Shown piece by piece: positions 11,354 through 20,211 of a stretch of DNA of 64,000 bases. The notes beneath the pieces were generated by a model. That model was not told the DNA's origin. It searched no databases and saw nothing but the letters and a program-made list of their open reading frames with translations. The position numbers and the translations under genes were made by a program. Source of the stretch: Mycolicibacterium sp. MU0053 (GTDB lineage Bacteria > Actinomycetota > Actinomycetes > Mycobacteriales > Mycobacteriaceae). Position 1 is the first letter of the stretch, and every line of letters starts with the position of its first letter. The DNA lies in the NCBI RefSeq assembly GCF_963378095.1, contig NZ_OY726397.1, positions 2,480,001-2,544,000 on the forward strand. Reading direction: 5' to 3'.

Positions 11354-12571
11354 TCATTCGGCGGTCAGCATCAGGTACTGCGCCGCGATCATCTGATGGG
11401 TGTCGGCGAGCTGGCCGGCCGAGGCTTCGTAGGCGATCGCGTCGGCCGCGGCCGCACAGTAGAAGACGGGTGTGCCGCCGCGGGATTCCGGCGGCGGCAG
11501 CTTTTGCAGACAACGCGCCGACGGTAAGCCGGGGACGCCCTCGGCGGGTTGAAAACCTTTCTCTGCCATGGTGGTGGCGAACTGTTCGACGATGCGAGCG
11601 GCGCCGGCGGCGTCGCGGGCGGCGTAGCTGGTGGTGTGCCCCATGACGGCCTCGGTGACGCCGGTTTCGTCGAACAGTCTCTGGTCGACGGCCGGCGCGT
11701 TGGAGAAGGCCAGGATGCCGTGCGGGCCGTAGCTGCCCTGGAACACCTTGCGGTCGTCCGGGGGCGGCGGCAGCGTCCGGGCCACCAGTCCGCTGTCATC
11801 GAGCGGCAGCGCGGCCAACTCGGCCACCGGCGTGGGGACAAAGCGGTCGAGCAACGGGAGCTGCTGGTCCAAGGTGGCGGCGACCATTTCCGCGGCCGCC
11901 TCGATGCCGCCGATCGAAATTGTCAGCTGCCCCAACACCAAGGGCCCGCGGTGGGTGAAGGCGAGCACCCGGCCGGCCTCCGTCCCGCCGCCCCAGGCCA
12001 CCGCGCGGGTGTCCGGATAGCGCGGGATGCCGGTGGGCTGGGTCGGGTGGGGCTCGTCGTTGAAGATGTTGGACACCGCGGCACTGCGAGCGTGCATATC
12101 GGCGGCCGCGGCGGCGGCATCCTCGGGCGTCGCGAACCGCAATACCGCATTTTGCAGGCTGCGCTCCTGTTTACCCGGATTGTCGGCCAGGGTCGTGAAC
12201 CCGGCGACGAAGTTGTGGTCGGCGCCCTCGAATACCGGCGGCGGGAACGCCTTCACGACCGCGCCGACATCCTTGATCACGCCGACGCCCAGCCCGCTGC
12301 TCTTGGTCAGCGCCGGATCCACTTGAAACGGCAGCAGCGTGAAGTCGGCCATCCGGCGGGATTCCACCAGATGTCCGGCCGGGCCGGCCGCACCCAGCGG
12401 GCGCTGCGGCGTGGTCGGGTAGTTGCCGGGCTGCAGCAGCGCCGGAACCACGGCGTCGGGGTCGAAGTTCGGATCGCGCAGCGCGGTGCCGGTTTCGGTG
12501 GTCGCACATCCACTGACCAACATCGCGACGGTCGCCGCCACCCCGGCCCAGCGCAGCAGCCCCTGCGTCAC
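11354..12571 (-). CDS. Mycobacterial lipoprotein, paralogue B of a pair
   Basis: 405 residues. The signal peptide ends in a lipobox (LVSGC, lipidated Cys near residue 22), so the protein should be anchored on the outer face of the membrane. The body is clearly paralogous to the product of 14546-15769: shared patterns include GTALRDP, PTTPQRPLG, ESRRMADFTLLPFQ, RFVPTPVAELAALP, GIPG/PGLPSARCL and the C-terminal AAQYLMLTAE. The family is probably the one labelled DUF7373 lipoprotein, with no known role. Start GTG 12571 with GAGAGGGGG about 9 bases upstream. It lies 55 bases after the siderophore-domain kinase gene, suggesting a ligand-handling or sensor partner. Confidence 0.82.
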   Translation of the reverse strand: MTQGLLRWAGVAATVAMLVSGCATTETGTALRDPNFDPDAVVPALLQPGNYPTTPQRPLGAAGPAGHLVESRRMADFTLLPFQVDPALTKSSGLGVGVIKDVGAVVKAFPPPVFEGADHNFVAGFTTLADNPGKQERSLQNAVLRFATPEDAAAAAADMHARSAAVSNIFNDEPHPTQPTGIPRYPDTRAVAWGGGTEAGRVLAFTHRGPLVLGQLTISIGGIEAAAEMVAATLDQQLPLLDRFVPTPVAELAALPLDDSGLVARTLPPPPDDRKVFQGSYGPHGILAFSNAPAVDQRLFDETGVTEAVMGHTTSYAARDAAGAARIVEQFATTMAEKGFQPAEGVPGLPSARCLQKLPPPESRGGTPVFYCAAAADAIAYEASAGQLADTHQMIAAQYLMLTAE

Positions 12572-12626
12572 GACGGCATCCCCCTCTCGTTGTCGGGCGC
12601 GCGTCCGGTCGAGTGTACGGCCGGCC

Positions 12627-14543
12627 TCACCCCAGCCGGTCCTGTATTTCGGGTACCAACGTGCGGTTGAGGTAACGGGTGGCGGCCGGGCCGGCGGTGG
12701 CCAGCGCGGCGACGCTGTCGGGATTGTCGATGACGAGCTGGGTTCCGCCGTAGGCGCTGAAATTCACTGGGAGCCCGCCGAATCCGCCGTCGCCGGCACC
12801 GGGATCGGTGCGCAGGATCAACGCGACGTCGCTGGGATATTGAAACAGCGTCTTCGGGTGGATCGGCGCCTCCGAGGCACCGTCGGGCCGGCTCGGCAGT
12901 TTCGGGTTGTAGGTGAATCCCAGGCTGGTCAGATAGCTGCCGGCCGGGGATTCGGCCAGGGCGGCCGACAGCCCCGAGGAGGTGAAGATGAACGCCGTGA
13001 CGGTCTTCCCGGCGAAGGCGGGGTGTTCGGTGCGCAGGGCGGCCTGTTCGGCGCCCAGGTCCCGCGCCACCTCGCCGGCGCGGGAGCCAGCACCGAGGAT
13101 GCCGCCGATCCAGGACAGCTGCAGTGCCGGGGTGAACGGCAGGCCGCTGGTGTTGGGCCGGGTGATGGTCGGCGCCACCGCGGTGAGCCGCTCGTAGCGT
13201 TGCCGATCCAGTCCGAAGCCGGTGTCGATCACCAGGTCGGCGCGGGCGGCGGCGATCGCCGCCGGATCCGCACCGTCGAGGAGCACCGGTTCGCCGTCGA
13301 TGAGCTCGCGCAGCCAGGTAGGCACCGTACCGCCCGGTGCGAGCAGGGCCACCGGCTGCACCCCCAGGGACAGCACCGCGTCGGCATCGCCCGGTCCCAC
13401 CGCCGCCACCGCGCCCGGGCGCTGATCGAGGCGGGTGGCGCCGTAGGTGTGCGCGAACATCTGCGCGGCGTACGGCGCCCGGTCCTCGCCGCGCGGGATC
13501 AGCAGCATCGCGCCGACCACCGCCGCCACCACCGCGACGACCCCGAGGGTCACCCAGAGCCCGCGTCGGCGCCGCGGGATGCCGGGTCGGGGTTGCGGTC
13601 CGCTGTAGTACCCGCTGGGGTAGGTCTGGGTGGCCTCGGTCATCCAGTTCGGAACGGGCGCACCAAAGGCCGGGCCCGGCACGCCGGGCTGGGGTGGTGG
13701 CGGCCGACCGCCGCGCAGGGCCGTTTCGGCGGCGACGGCGAACTCCCGCGCGCTCTGATAGCGAGCCGCGGGGTCCTTGGCCATCGCGGTCGCGATCACC
13801 GCGTCGAAGCCGGCGGGCAGCCACGGCGCGGCTTCGGTGGCGCGCGGGGGCGGGCGCATGACGTGCGCCATCATCACCGCCGACATCGGGCCGACACCCT
13901 GAAAGGGGGTGCGGTCGGTGAGCATCCGGTACAGCGCGCAGCCCAGCGAGTACAGGTCGGAGCGGTGGTCCAGCGGGCGGCCCTCGACCGCCTCGGGGGA
14001 GGCGTAGGCCACCGTGGCCACCATCGAACCGGTGGCGGTCAGCCGGGTGGCGTCATCGGCGGCGCGGGCAATCCCGAAGTCGGCGAGCAACACTCGCTCC
14101 TCGGGGCCGACGGGACCGGTCAGCAGGAAGTTCGCGGGTTTGATGTCGCGGTGCAGCACGTTGCGTGAATGCGCATAGTCGAGCGCCTTGGCGACCTCGG
14201 CGACGATGTGCACGGCGCGGGACGGATCCATCGGGCCGGAATCGAGGACCGCGCCGGCGTCGGTGCCCTCGACGTACTGCATGGCGATCCACAACCGGCC
14301 GTCCTCGGTTTCGCCGCGGGTGTAGACCCGCACCACGTTCGGATGGTCGAGGCCCGCCGCCAGGTCGGCCTCGCGCCGGAACCGGGCCCGGAACTGCGGG
14401 TCGGCGGAGAATTCGGCGGAGAGCACCTTGAGCGCATCGCTGCGCGGCAACGACGGGTGCCGGGCCAGATACACCGTGCCCATCCCGCCGGCGCCGAGCT
14501 TGCGCTCGATCGTGTAGCCGGCGATCACCGCCCCGGTCGGCAT
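12627..14543 (-). CDS. Receptor Ser/Thr kinase with FecB/TroA-like ligand-binding outer domain
   Basis: 638 residues. Cytoplasmic kinase domain (about 10-275): GAGGMG (17-22), K39, HRDIKPAN (131-138), DFG (155-157), YASPE (180-184), all intact. A Pro-rich linker, a basic RRRR stop-transfer and one membrane helix (329-349) follow. The outer 285 residues read as a periplasmic-binding protein of the Fe-siderophore/haem/cobalamin class: [20 protein letters not shown] (about 373-392), [21 protein letters not shown], and a helix with [12 protein letters not shown] kinase sensing a bound iron chelate or haem is the natural inference. The upstream lipoprotein stop overlaps a possible GTG start (14549, GTGA); the ATG at 14543 is 2 bases past that stop, so translation is probably coupled. 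Substrates are unknown. Confidence 0.88.
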   Translation of the reverse strand: MPTGAVIAGYTIERKLGAGGMGTVYLARHPSLPRSDALKVLSAEFSADPQFRARFRREADLAAGLDHPNVVRVYTRGETEDGRLWIAMQYVEGTDAGAVLDSGPMDPSRAVHIVAEVAKALDYAHSRNVLHRDIKPANFLLTGPVGPEERVLLADFGIARAADDATRLTATGSMVATVAYASPEAVEGRPLDHRSDLYSLGCALYRMLTDRTPFQGVGPMSAVMMAHVMRPPPRATEAAPWLPAGFDAVIATAMAKDPAARYQSAREFAVAAETALRGGRPPPPQPGVPGPAFGAPVPNWMTEATQTYPSGYYSGPQPRPGIPRRRRGLWVTLGVVAVVAAVVGAMLLIPRGEDRAPYAAQMFAHTYGATRLDQRPGAVAAVGPGDADAVLSLGVQPVALLAPGGTVPTWLRELIDGEPVLLDGADPAAIAAARADLVIDTGFGLDRQRYERLTAVAPTITRPNTSGLPFTPALQLSWIGGILGAGSRAGEVARDLGAEQAALRTEHPAFAGKTVTAFIFTSSGLSAALAESPAGSYLTSLGFTYNPKLPSRPDGASEAPIHPKTLFQYPSDVALILRTDPGAGDGGFGGLPVNFSAYGGTQLVIDNPDSVAALATAGPAATRYLNRTLVPEIQDRLG

Positions 14544-14545
14544 GG

Positions 14546-15769
14546 TCACGGCGCGACCAGCATCAGGTACTGCGCGGCGACCAACTGATGCGCGTCGACG
14601 GCCGCCGGCGCGCTCACCTCGATCAGATACTGCTCGACCGGCGCCACGCAGTAGACGATCGGGCCACCCAAATTGGTGGGGTCGTCCTTGGGTGAGGTCA
14701 GACAGCGGGCCGCGGGCATGCCCGGGACCGTTTCGGCCCGGCTGAATTTGCGGTCGGACGCCTCGGCCACGAATCCGTCGGCGAGTTGGGCGGCGCCCGC
14801 GACGTCGCGGGTCTGATAGACGTTGGCCGTCGACAGCAACAGCCACTGCAGGCCGACCTCGGCGAACAGCGGCTGGTCGCGGACCGGGTCGTGCATGAAG
14901 TTCAGGGCCGCATGCGGGCCATAGACCCCCGAGCGGATCGCGCCGACACCGTCGGGCGGGGCCGGTGATCGCGCGATCAGCCCGGTGGGGTCCGCCGGCA
15001 GCGCCGCGAGTTGATCGACGGCGGTGGGCACGAAACGGTCCAGGGCCGGTCGCTGCTTGTCGACGGTGTCCAGCGCCAAAGCGATTGCGTCCTCGGCGGT
15101 TTTGGCCTGGCTCAACTGGGCCAGCACATAGGGGCCGTGGGCGGCGAACGCCCGCACCATGGTCCACCCGTCGCTGTCGGACTGGTAGAGCAGGACGTCC
15201 GGGCGGTCGTCGCGGGGGACCGCGCGCCACTGTTTGGCGGGGCTGGGATCCACGACGATGGGGTTGCGCAGCGTGGCCTCGCCCATGTCGCGCGCCGCCG
15301 CCGCGGCGTTTTCGGGACCGGCGAAGCGGAGCACCACGTTGGTGATGCGGGTCAGCGATAACGGCTTGGTGTTCGCCGAGGTCTGGAAGCCGGTGACGAG
15401 GTCGTGCGGGCGCACCGCCGGCGGGATGGCGGGGTTCAGGAACGTCATGCTCAGCGCGTCCGGGCTCACCACGGGCCCGTTGGGGCTCGGCGGGACGCCG
15501 GCCAGATCCGGGTTGATCTCGAAGGGCAGCACCACGAACTCGGCCATCCGGCGGGCCTCGAGCAACGCTCCGGCGGCCCGGTCGCCCGCGGTGCCCAGCG
15601 CGGCGCGTGGAGTGGTCGGCAGGGTGCCGGGGTCGAGCAGCGCGGTGTTGACGGCGCGCGGGTCGGCGCGTGGGTCGCGAATGGCGGTGCCGCTGTGCAC
15701 GGTTGCGCAGCCGGCGAGCAGCAGCACGGCCACGGCGACCACGGCGGCACGTACCGCGCTCGAACCCAT
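14546..15769 (-). CDS. Mycobacterial lipoprotein, paralogue A of a pair
   Basis: 407 residues, first gene of the kinase operon. The N-terminus has a lipobox (LLAGC, lipidated Cys near residue 21). It is homologous along its length to the lipoprotein at 11354-12571 ([56 protein letters not shown]), so the operon carries two copies of the same family. The stop TGA overlaps or abuts the start of the FecB-like kinase gene, which indicates tight coupling. Role is unknown; outer-face location and gene order suggest that it works with the sensor domains. An in-frame reading further upstream to 15974 belongs to no recognisable protein. Confidence 0.82.
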   Translation of the reverse strand: MGSSAVRAAVVAVAVLLLAGCATVHSGTAIRDPRADPRAVNTALLDPGTLPTTPRAALGTAGDRAAGALLEARRMAEFVVLPFEINPDLAGVPPSPNGPVVSPDALSMTFLNPAIPPAVRPHDLVTGFQTSANTKPLSLTRITNVVLRFAGPENAAAAARDMGEATLRNPIVVDPSPAKQWRAVPRDDRPDVLLYQSDSDGWTMVRAFAAHGPYVLAQLSQAKTAEDAIALALDTVDKQRPALDRFVPTAVDQLAALPADPTGLIARSPAPPDGVGAIRSGVYGPHAALNFMHDPVRDQPLFAEVGLQWLLLSTANVYQTRDVAGAAQLADGFVAEASDRKFSRAETVPGMPAARCLTSPKDDPTNLGGPIVYCVAPVEQYLIEVSAPAAVDAHQLVAAQYLMLVAP

Positions 15770-15931
15770 CCGCCCCTCGTTCCTGCCGTCCCGGTGTCGC
15801 CGCAGGCAAATCTACCGGGTGCACGTGGCGCAGAGCAGGGGTATGCGCTCCTGCGCGGCGGCGTCGGTTGCCGGTGCCGGTCGGGACCGCTACGAAATCC
15901 CCTGCGGGCCCCGACCTTTGGCGTCCAGCGA

Positions 15932-16300
15932 CTAGTCGTCCAAGTCGTCCCAGGTCTCGGAGGAACCGGGGCAACGGTTCTGGGCGTCGACCAGGGGTGC
16001 GCGGATACCGGCCAACTCCGCGCCGATCTGCGGGTTGGTCTCGAAGTACTCCTCCTGGGCGGCGACGATGGTGTCGCGGTCGGCGCCCTCGAGATCGGTG
16101 TAGAACGCGTTGACCTCGGGATGGGTGAACAGGTATGCCGACGTCGACGCCGCCACGCCCGCGGAGATGCCGGCCAGGTCAGCGGCGGTGCAGTTGGGCG
16201 GGACGGGATCCGCCATCGCGGTGGGAGCGGCGGCCAGGATCGCCGCGCCCATACCTGCGCCGATGAGCCCCGCGGCGACGCGGCGGGCGATGGAAGTCAT
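15932..16300 (-). CDS. Secreted haemophore-fold haem-binding protein
   Basis: 122 residues with a Sec signal peptide cleaved probably after AMA (near 30). The mature domain of about 80 residues has the mycobacterial haemophore (MHB) pattern: NCTAADLAG at the start, helical [17 protein letters not shown], and a second Cys at QNRCPGS to close a disulfide. The family includes Rv0203-type haem carriers. AAGGAG lies 5-6 bases before the ATG at 16300. It stands 162 bases upstream of the lipoprotein/kinase operon on the same strand, which links the locus to haem or iron. Not every MHB protein has been shown to bind haem, so the function is inferred. Confidence 0.8.
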   Translation of the reverse strand: MTSIARRVAAGLIGAGMGAAILAAAPTAMADPVPPNCTAADLAGISAGVAASTSAYLFTHPEVNAFYTDLEGADRDTIVAAQEEYFETNPQIGAELAGIRAPLVDAQNRCPGSSETWDDLDD

Positions 16301-16405
16301 AGCTGCTCCTTAGGAATTGGTCGTTCCCGGTTGAAGGGTTCCGTTAGGCATTAAAGCACCGTCACGGCAATGTCACCGGACGTGACGGCGTCCGGCGGCG
16401 GATTC

Positions 16406-17476
16406 CTACAGTTGTTGCGCCAGTTCCCAGGCCCGCTCGGCCAGCGCGCGGTAGCGGTCGCGGAACACGTCGGTGCCCGCGCGCGCGTCGGCGGCGTTGC
16501 CGTCCAGGCCGCGCCGCCACACCCCGGCCACGATCGAGGCGAGCCGAAACATCGAGAACACCAGGTAGACATCCAGTGACTCGGGGATCGGTCGGCCGGC
16601 GTGTTCGCAATAGGCCGCGACGAATTCGGTCTGGCTCGGGAACCCGGTGCCGGTGAGGTCCTCGCCCGCCAGGCCTTCCGAACCCGTGGGCCCGGCGTCG
16701 AAGTAATAGGTCAGGCACGTGTAGGCCAGGTCGGCCAGCGGGTGGCCGATGGTCGCCAGTTCCCAATCGAGGACCGCCACCACCCGGGCCTCGCTGGGAT
16801 GCAGCAGCACGTTGCCGAGCCGGTAGTCACCGTGGGCGATGCAGGCGGGTTCGGTGTCGGGTGGCAGGTGCCGCGGCAGCCAGTCGGCCAACAGGTCCAT
16901 CTGCGGCATCTCCTCGCGGCGCGCGGCCTGCCACTGGCTGGTCCACAGGGCCACCTGGCGCTCCAGGTAGCCGTCCGGGCGGCCGAAGTCCGCGAGGCCG
17001 GCGGCGCGGTAATCCACCCGGTGCAGGGCCCCCAACACCCGGGCCAGATCCGCGTAGGTCGCGGCGCGCTCCGGCGGCGTGGCGTCGCGCAGCACGCGGT
17101 CCGGATAGACCCGGCCGGCCACGTGATCCATCACGAAAAAGGCGGTGCCGATGATGGATTCGTCGCTGCACAGCAGTCGGGTGGGTGGGACCGGCACCTC
17201 GGAGTCGGCCAGCGCCGAGATGACCCGGTACTCGCGCTCGACCGCGTGGGCGCGGGGGAGCAGCTTGCCCGGCGGCTTCTTGCGCAGCACGTACTGCCCC
17301 GCCGGGGTCGCCAGATGGTAGGTCGGATTGCTCTGGCCGCCCTGAAACTGGCGGACCTCGATCTCGCCGTCGAAGCCCGGAAGCTGTTGGCGCAGATAGC
17401 GGGTCAACGCCGCTTCGTCGAACCGGTGCGCCGGCAGCACCGGAACCAGTTCGGGCGCGCCGCCCAGTGCGGTCAC
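16406..17476 (-). CDS. APH-family phosphotransferase
   Basis: 356 residues from GTG 17476. It has the protein-kinase-like fold of aminoglycoside/choline phosphotransferases: ATP-site lysine in YVLRKKPPG (about 79-87), the Brenner motif HGDYRLGNVLL (about 216-226), and VLDWE for metal binding (about 237-241). The sequence is most like the ACAD10/FadE36-type subfamily found beside lipid-metabolism genes, rather than antibiotic-modifying enzymes. The true substrate is unknown. The GTG overlaps the TGA of the FHA-HTH gene (GTGA), so the two are translationally coupled. The open frame runs further upstream, but those residues are out-of-frame reading of that gene. Confidence 0.85.
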   Translation of the reverse strand: MTALGGAPELVPVLPAHRFDEAALTRYLRQQLPGFDGEIEVRQFQGGQSNPTYHLATPAGQYVLRKKPPGKLLPRAHAVEREYRVISALADSEVPVPPTRLLCSDESIIGTAFFVMDHVAGRVYPDRVLRDATPPERAATYADLARVLGALHRVDYRAAGLADFGRPDGYLERQVALWTSQWQAARREEMPQMDLLADWLPRHLPPDTEPACIAHGDYRLGNVLLHPSEARVVAVLDWELATIGHPLADLAYTCLTYYFDAGPTGSEGLAGEDLTGTGFPSQTEFVAAYCEHAGRPIPESLDVYLVFSMFRLASIVAGVWRRGLDGNAADARAGTDVFRDRYRALAERAWELAQQL

Positions 17477-18576
17477 GTCGCCTCCAATTCGGTGAGCAGC
17501 GCCGCGACCGCCGATTCGGCCTGCGGCGGCAATGGCTGATCGGCCTCGGCGGCCTCGATCAGGTTCTCCGACAGCCCGGCGGCCAGTGCCGCGTCGGCGA
17601 CGGTCAGGTTGGTGCGATGGCGCGCGGCATAAAGCCGTTGTCCCGCCGTGGCATTCGGGGTGGCGGCGACCTTCCGCATGAGCTCGTCGTAGCGGCGACG
17701 CACCCCGCCCAGCGCGATCACCAGGGCGGGTGCGCCCGGGGCGTTGCGGGCGGCCTCGCCGGCGACGGTCTGCAGATTGCGTAGATCGGACAAAATCGAG
17801 CCGGCCGCCGCGTGGAACTCCGCGGTGCTCGGGTCGGGCAGCGCGTCGATCGCGGTGTCGACGCTCTTCAACGCCAGTTGAATGGTCTGGGCGATCAGCG
17901 GCGAGGCCACCGACGTCGAGATGACCTGGGTGGCCTCGTCGTCGGGGGACGGGGCGCCGTGCCGGATGCCGGCGATCGCCCCGGCCGGCCACTGCAGCAC
18001 CTGTTCGAGCTTGGCCCGGGTGCTCTCGTGCGGCCAGCTTCGGCCCTTTTCGAAGGCGATCAGCGCGCCCGCGTTGATGATCTTGTCGCGCGCCAGTCCG
18101 CGCTGGGTGAGTTCGAGTTCGCGGCGCCGGGCCGCGACCGCCGCGCCGGCGCGGGCCACGCCCGGGTCGACCTCCTCGACCACGGTGGTCTCGTCGGAGC
18201 CGGCCTCGTCGTCGTCCGGCGGTTCGCCGAGGAACAGCTCCACCGCGAAGCCCTCGGCGTCGCCGAGCTTGATCGTCACCGCGTCGGTGACGGGGATCGA
18301 TTCGTGGCGAATCCCATCGACGAACATGCCGTTGCGACTGCTGTCGATCGCGACCCAGCCGGACCCCTCGGGCCGCAACCGCACGTGGGTGCGCGACATC
18401 CAGCCGTAGGGGAAGTGGAGGCTCGAGGCCGGATCCCGACCGATCGTGATCTCACCGTCGTCGGGGTCCGCCCGATACGTGCGGCCGCCGCAGCGGACGG
18501 TCAGCGGCGGCGTGAGCGGAGGATCGGAGTCGGCGAAGTTTGTTGCTCCGGTGGCCGCGGAGTCCATCGTCGCCAC
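17473..18576 (-). CDS. FHA domain plus helix-turn-helix protein
   Basis: 367 residues, cytoplasmic. N-terminal FHA domain (about 25-115) with the phosphothreonine-binding signature: GRDPASS, SRTHVRL and NGMFVDG. An acidic linker follows, then an XRE-like helix-turn-helix (about 145-200: RRRELELTQRGLARD, ALIAFEKGRSWP). A helical middle leads to a second HTH-like segment near the C-terminus (GQRLYAARHRTNLTVADAALAAG). This layout suggests a regulator that docks on phosphorylated kinases or partners. It is coupled to the phosphotransferase gene and lies upstream of the kinase block. Start uncertain: GTG 18576 has AGGAGG only 2 bases upstream; ATG 18567 is better spaced. I know no characterised homologue. 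Confidence 0.8.
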   Translation of the reverse strand: MATMDSAATGATNFADSDPPLTPPLTVRCGGRTYRADPDDGEITIGRDPASSLHFPYGWMSRTHVRLRPEGSGWVAIDSSRNGMFVDGIRHESIPVTDAVTIKLGDAEGFAVELFLGEPPDDDEAGSDETTVVEEVDPGVARAGAAVAARRRELELTQRGLARDKIINAGALIAFEKGRSWPHESTRAKLEQVLQWPAGAIAGIRHGAPSPDDEATQVISTSVASPLIAQTIQLALKSVDTAIDALPDPSTAEFHAAAGSILSDLRNLQTVAGEAARNAPGAPALVIALGGVRRRYDELMRKVAATPNATAGQRLYAARHRTNLTVADAALAAGLSENLIEAAEADQPLPPQAESAVAALLTELEAT

Positions 18577-18742
18577 ATCCTCCTGCTACGTCTGCGCTAC
18601 GTCTTAGTGAATTCAAGCGAGCATAGCGCACGGTAACTGTTGCGGTGCTACATTTTGCCGCGCGGTTGACCCGTGACGCCCATCACCGGGCGGTGCTCTA
18701 AACTGAGCGAGTGCACAGCAGCCCTGTACGCCCCCGGCCCTC

Positions 18743-18749
18743 AGGAGGG
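18743..18749 (+). promoter_or_regulatory. Strong ribosome site for the FAD subunit gene
   Basis: AGGAGGG lies 5 bases before GTG 18755 and fixes that start. A TAAACT hexamer at 18699-18704 is a possible -10 box, but no -35 element is evident. Confidence 0.5.
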
Positions 18750-18754
18750 CATTT

Positions 18755-19642
18755 GTGAAGCCGGCCCCGTTCGCCTACCACCGCCCGCATGACGTCGAGG
18801 ACGTCGTCGCACTGCTCGACGAGCTCGGCGAGGACGCCAAGATCCTGGCCGGCGGCCAGAGTCTGACGCCGATGCTGGCGTTGCGCCTGACCCATTTCGA
18901 GAACCTGGTGGACATCTCCCGACTGCCGGAGTTGCAAGGCATCGAACGACGCGGTGACACCGTGTGGGTCGGTGCGGGCACCACCCACGCCGCGGTCGGT
19001 GCCGACGACGTGGTGCGCACCGATGTGCCGCTGCTGAACCGGGTGACGCCATTGATCGGGCACTTCCAGATCCGCAACCGCGGCACGCTCGGCGGGGCGG
19101 TCGCGCACGCCGATCCCGCCGGCGAGTACCCGACGACGGCGCTGACGCTCGACGCCGTCATCGAGGCCACCTCGTCCACGGGTCGTCGCGAGATCCCGGC
19201 GGCCGAATTCTTCATCGGGCTGTGGGAGACCGCGCTGCGGCCCGCCGAGGTGGTCACCGCGGTCGGATTCCCGGTGTGGGGCGGTCGCAGCGGCTTCGGC
19301 GTGCACGAATTCGCACGCCGACACGGCGATTTCGCGATTGCCGGCGCCACCGTGGCCACCGAACTCGACGACGACGACACGGTGCGGCGGTGTGCCATCG
19401 GACTGATGGGCCTGGGGTCCACCCCGCGGCGCGCCACCGAGGCCGAGCAGGCGGTGATCGGCCGCAAGCTGGCCGATGTCGTCGCCGAAGAGGTGGGTGA
19501 GTTGGCCATGCGCGGCCTCACCGACGTCCCCGCCGACATCCAGGGGTCGGTGTCCTACCGCACCCGGGTGGGCGCCGCGATGGTGTCGCGGGCCTTCACC
19601 GACGCCAGCACCGAGGCCAGCAGGGAGAACGCATATGCATGA
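18755..19642 (+). CDS. Molybdenum hydroxylase FAD-binding subunit (CoxM/CutM type)
   Basis: 295 residues. Medium subunit of the xanthine dehydrogenase/CO dehydrogenase superfamily; it carries FAD and passes electrons onward. FAD motifs are present: AGGQSLTPMLALR (about 30-42) and the RNRGTLGGAVAHADPAGEYP region (about 108-127). It overlaps the 2Fe-2S subunit gene by 8 bases. The catalytic Mo subunit is not downstream but on the opposite strand, converging on this operon, which is an unusual split. Substrate is unknown. Confidence 0.92.
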   Translation: MKPAPFAYHRPHDVEDVVALLDELGEDAKILAGGQSLTPMLALRLTHFENLVDISRLPELQGIERRGDTVWVGAGTTHAAVGADDVVRTDVPLLNRVTPLIGHFQIRNRGTLGGAVAHADPAGEYPTTALTLDAVIEATSSTGRREIPAAEFFIGLWETALRPAEVVTAVGFPVWGGRSGFGVHEFARRHGDFAIAGATVATELDDDDTVRRCAIGLMGLGSTPRRATEAEQAVIGRKLADVVAEEVGELAMRGLTDVPADIQGSVSYRTRVGAAMVSRAFTDASTEASRENAYA

Positions 19643-20123
19643 GCACATCGTCGAGATGACGGTCAACGGACGCGACGTCGAGGCCGTGGTCGAGCCGCGA
19701 ATGACGTTGGCGGACTTCGTCCGGGAGCGCTGCGGCCTGACCGGGACCCACCTGGGCTGCGAACACGGCTCCTGCGGTGCGTGCACCGTGTTGGTCGACG
19801 GCGTCGCCGTGCGCGGGTGCCTGGTCTTCGCGGTGCAGGCCGACGGCGCGCAGGTGTCCACCGTCGAGGGGGTGGCCTCGGCCGATGGTGAACTGTCGCC
19901 GGTGCAGGCCGCGATGCGCGAATGCCACGGCCTGCAGTGCGGATTCTGCACCCCGGGCTTCGTGATGTCGATCACCGCGATGCTCGAGGACAACCCGAAT
20001 CCCACCGACGAAGAGATCCGCGAGGGGCTTTCCGGCAACTTCTGCCGATGCACCGGGTATCAGGGCATCGTCAATGCCGTGCACCGTGCCGTCGAGATGA
20101 GCGGAGAGTCGCGGCGAGATTGA
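19635..20123 (+). CDS. Molybdenum hydroxylase [2Fe-2S] subunit (CoxS/CutS type)
   Basis: 162 residues from ATG 19635. Two iron-sulfur clusters are predicted: a plant-ferredoxin-type motif GCEHGSCGACTVLVDG (about 42-57) and a C-terminal four-helix motif with CHGLQCGFCTPGF and FCRCTGY. It transfers electrons between the Mo centre and FAD. The start lies inside the end of the FAD subunit gene (8-base overlap, with GGGAG upstream), so expression is coupled. The open frame extends back to 19476, but those residues lie inside the previous gene. A perfect 20-bp hairpin follows the stop. Confidence 0.93.
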   Translation: MHEHIVEMTVNGRDVEAVVEPRMTLADFVRERCGLTGTHLGCEHGSCGACTVLVDGVAVRGCLVFAVQADGAQVSTVEGVASADGELSPVQAAMRECHGLQCGFCTPGFVMSITAMLEDNPNPTDEEIREGLSGNFCRCTGYQGIVNAVHRAVEMSGESRRD

Positions 20124-20140
20124 AGCCACGGCAACAAGAT

Positions 20141-20184
20141 TGAACTGAGGGCGAAGATTCCTACGAATCTTCGCCCTCAGTTCA
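20141..20184. terminator. Bidirectional hairpin between convergent operons
   Basis: Two perfectly complementary 20-base arms (20141-20160 and 20165-20184) enclose a CTAC loop. It lies between the stop of the 2Fe-2S subunit gene (20123) and the stop of the CoxG-like gene (20212). No long U tract follows on either strand, so it may act as a hairpin-only terminator or RNA end protector for both operons. Confidence 0.75.
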
Positions 20185-20211
20185 CTGTCACATTTCCGGG
20201 TGCACGTGCCG

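Noticed and set aside
16301..16360. Possible IdeR (iron repressor) box before the haemophore gene
   Set aside because: Only a TTAGGC half-site is present at 16344-16349; the other half does not match the 19-base palindrome. It is not enough to claim iron control.
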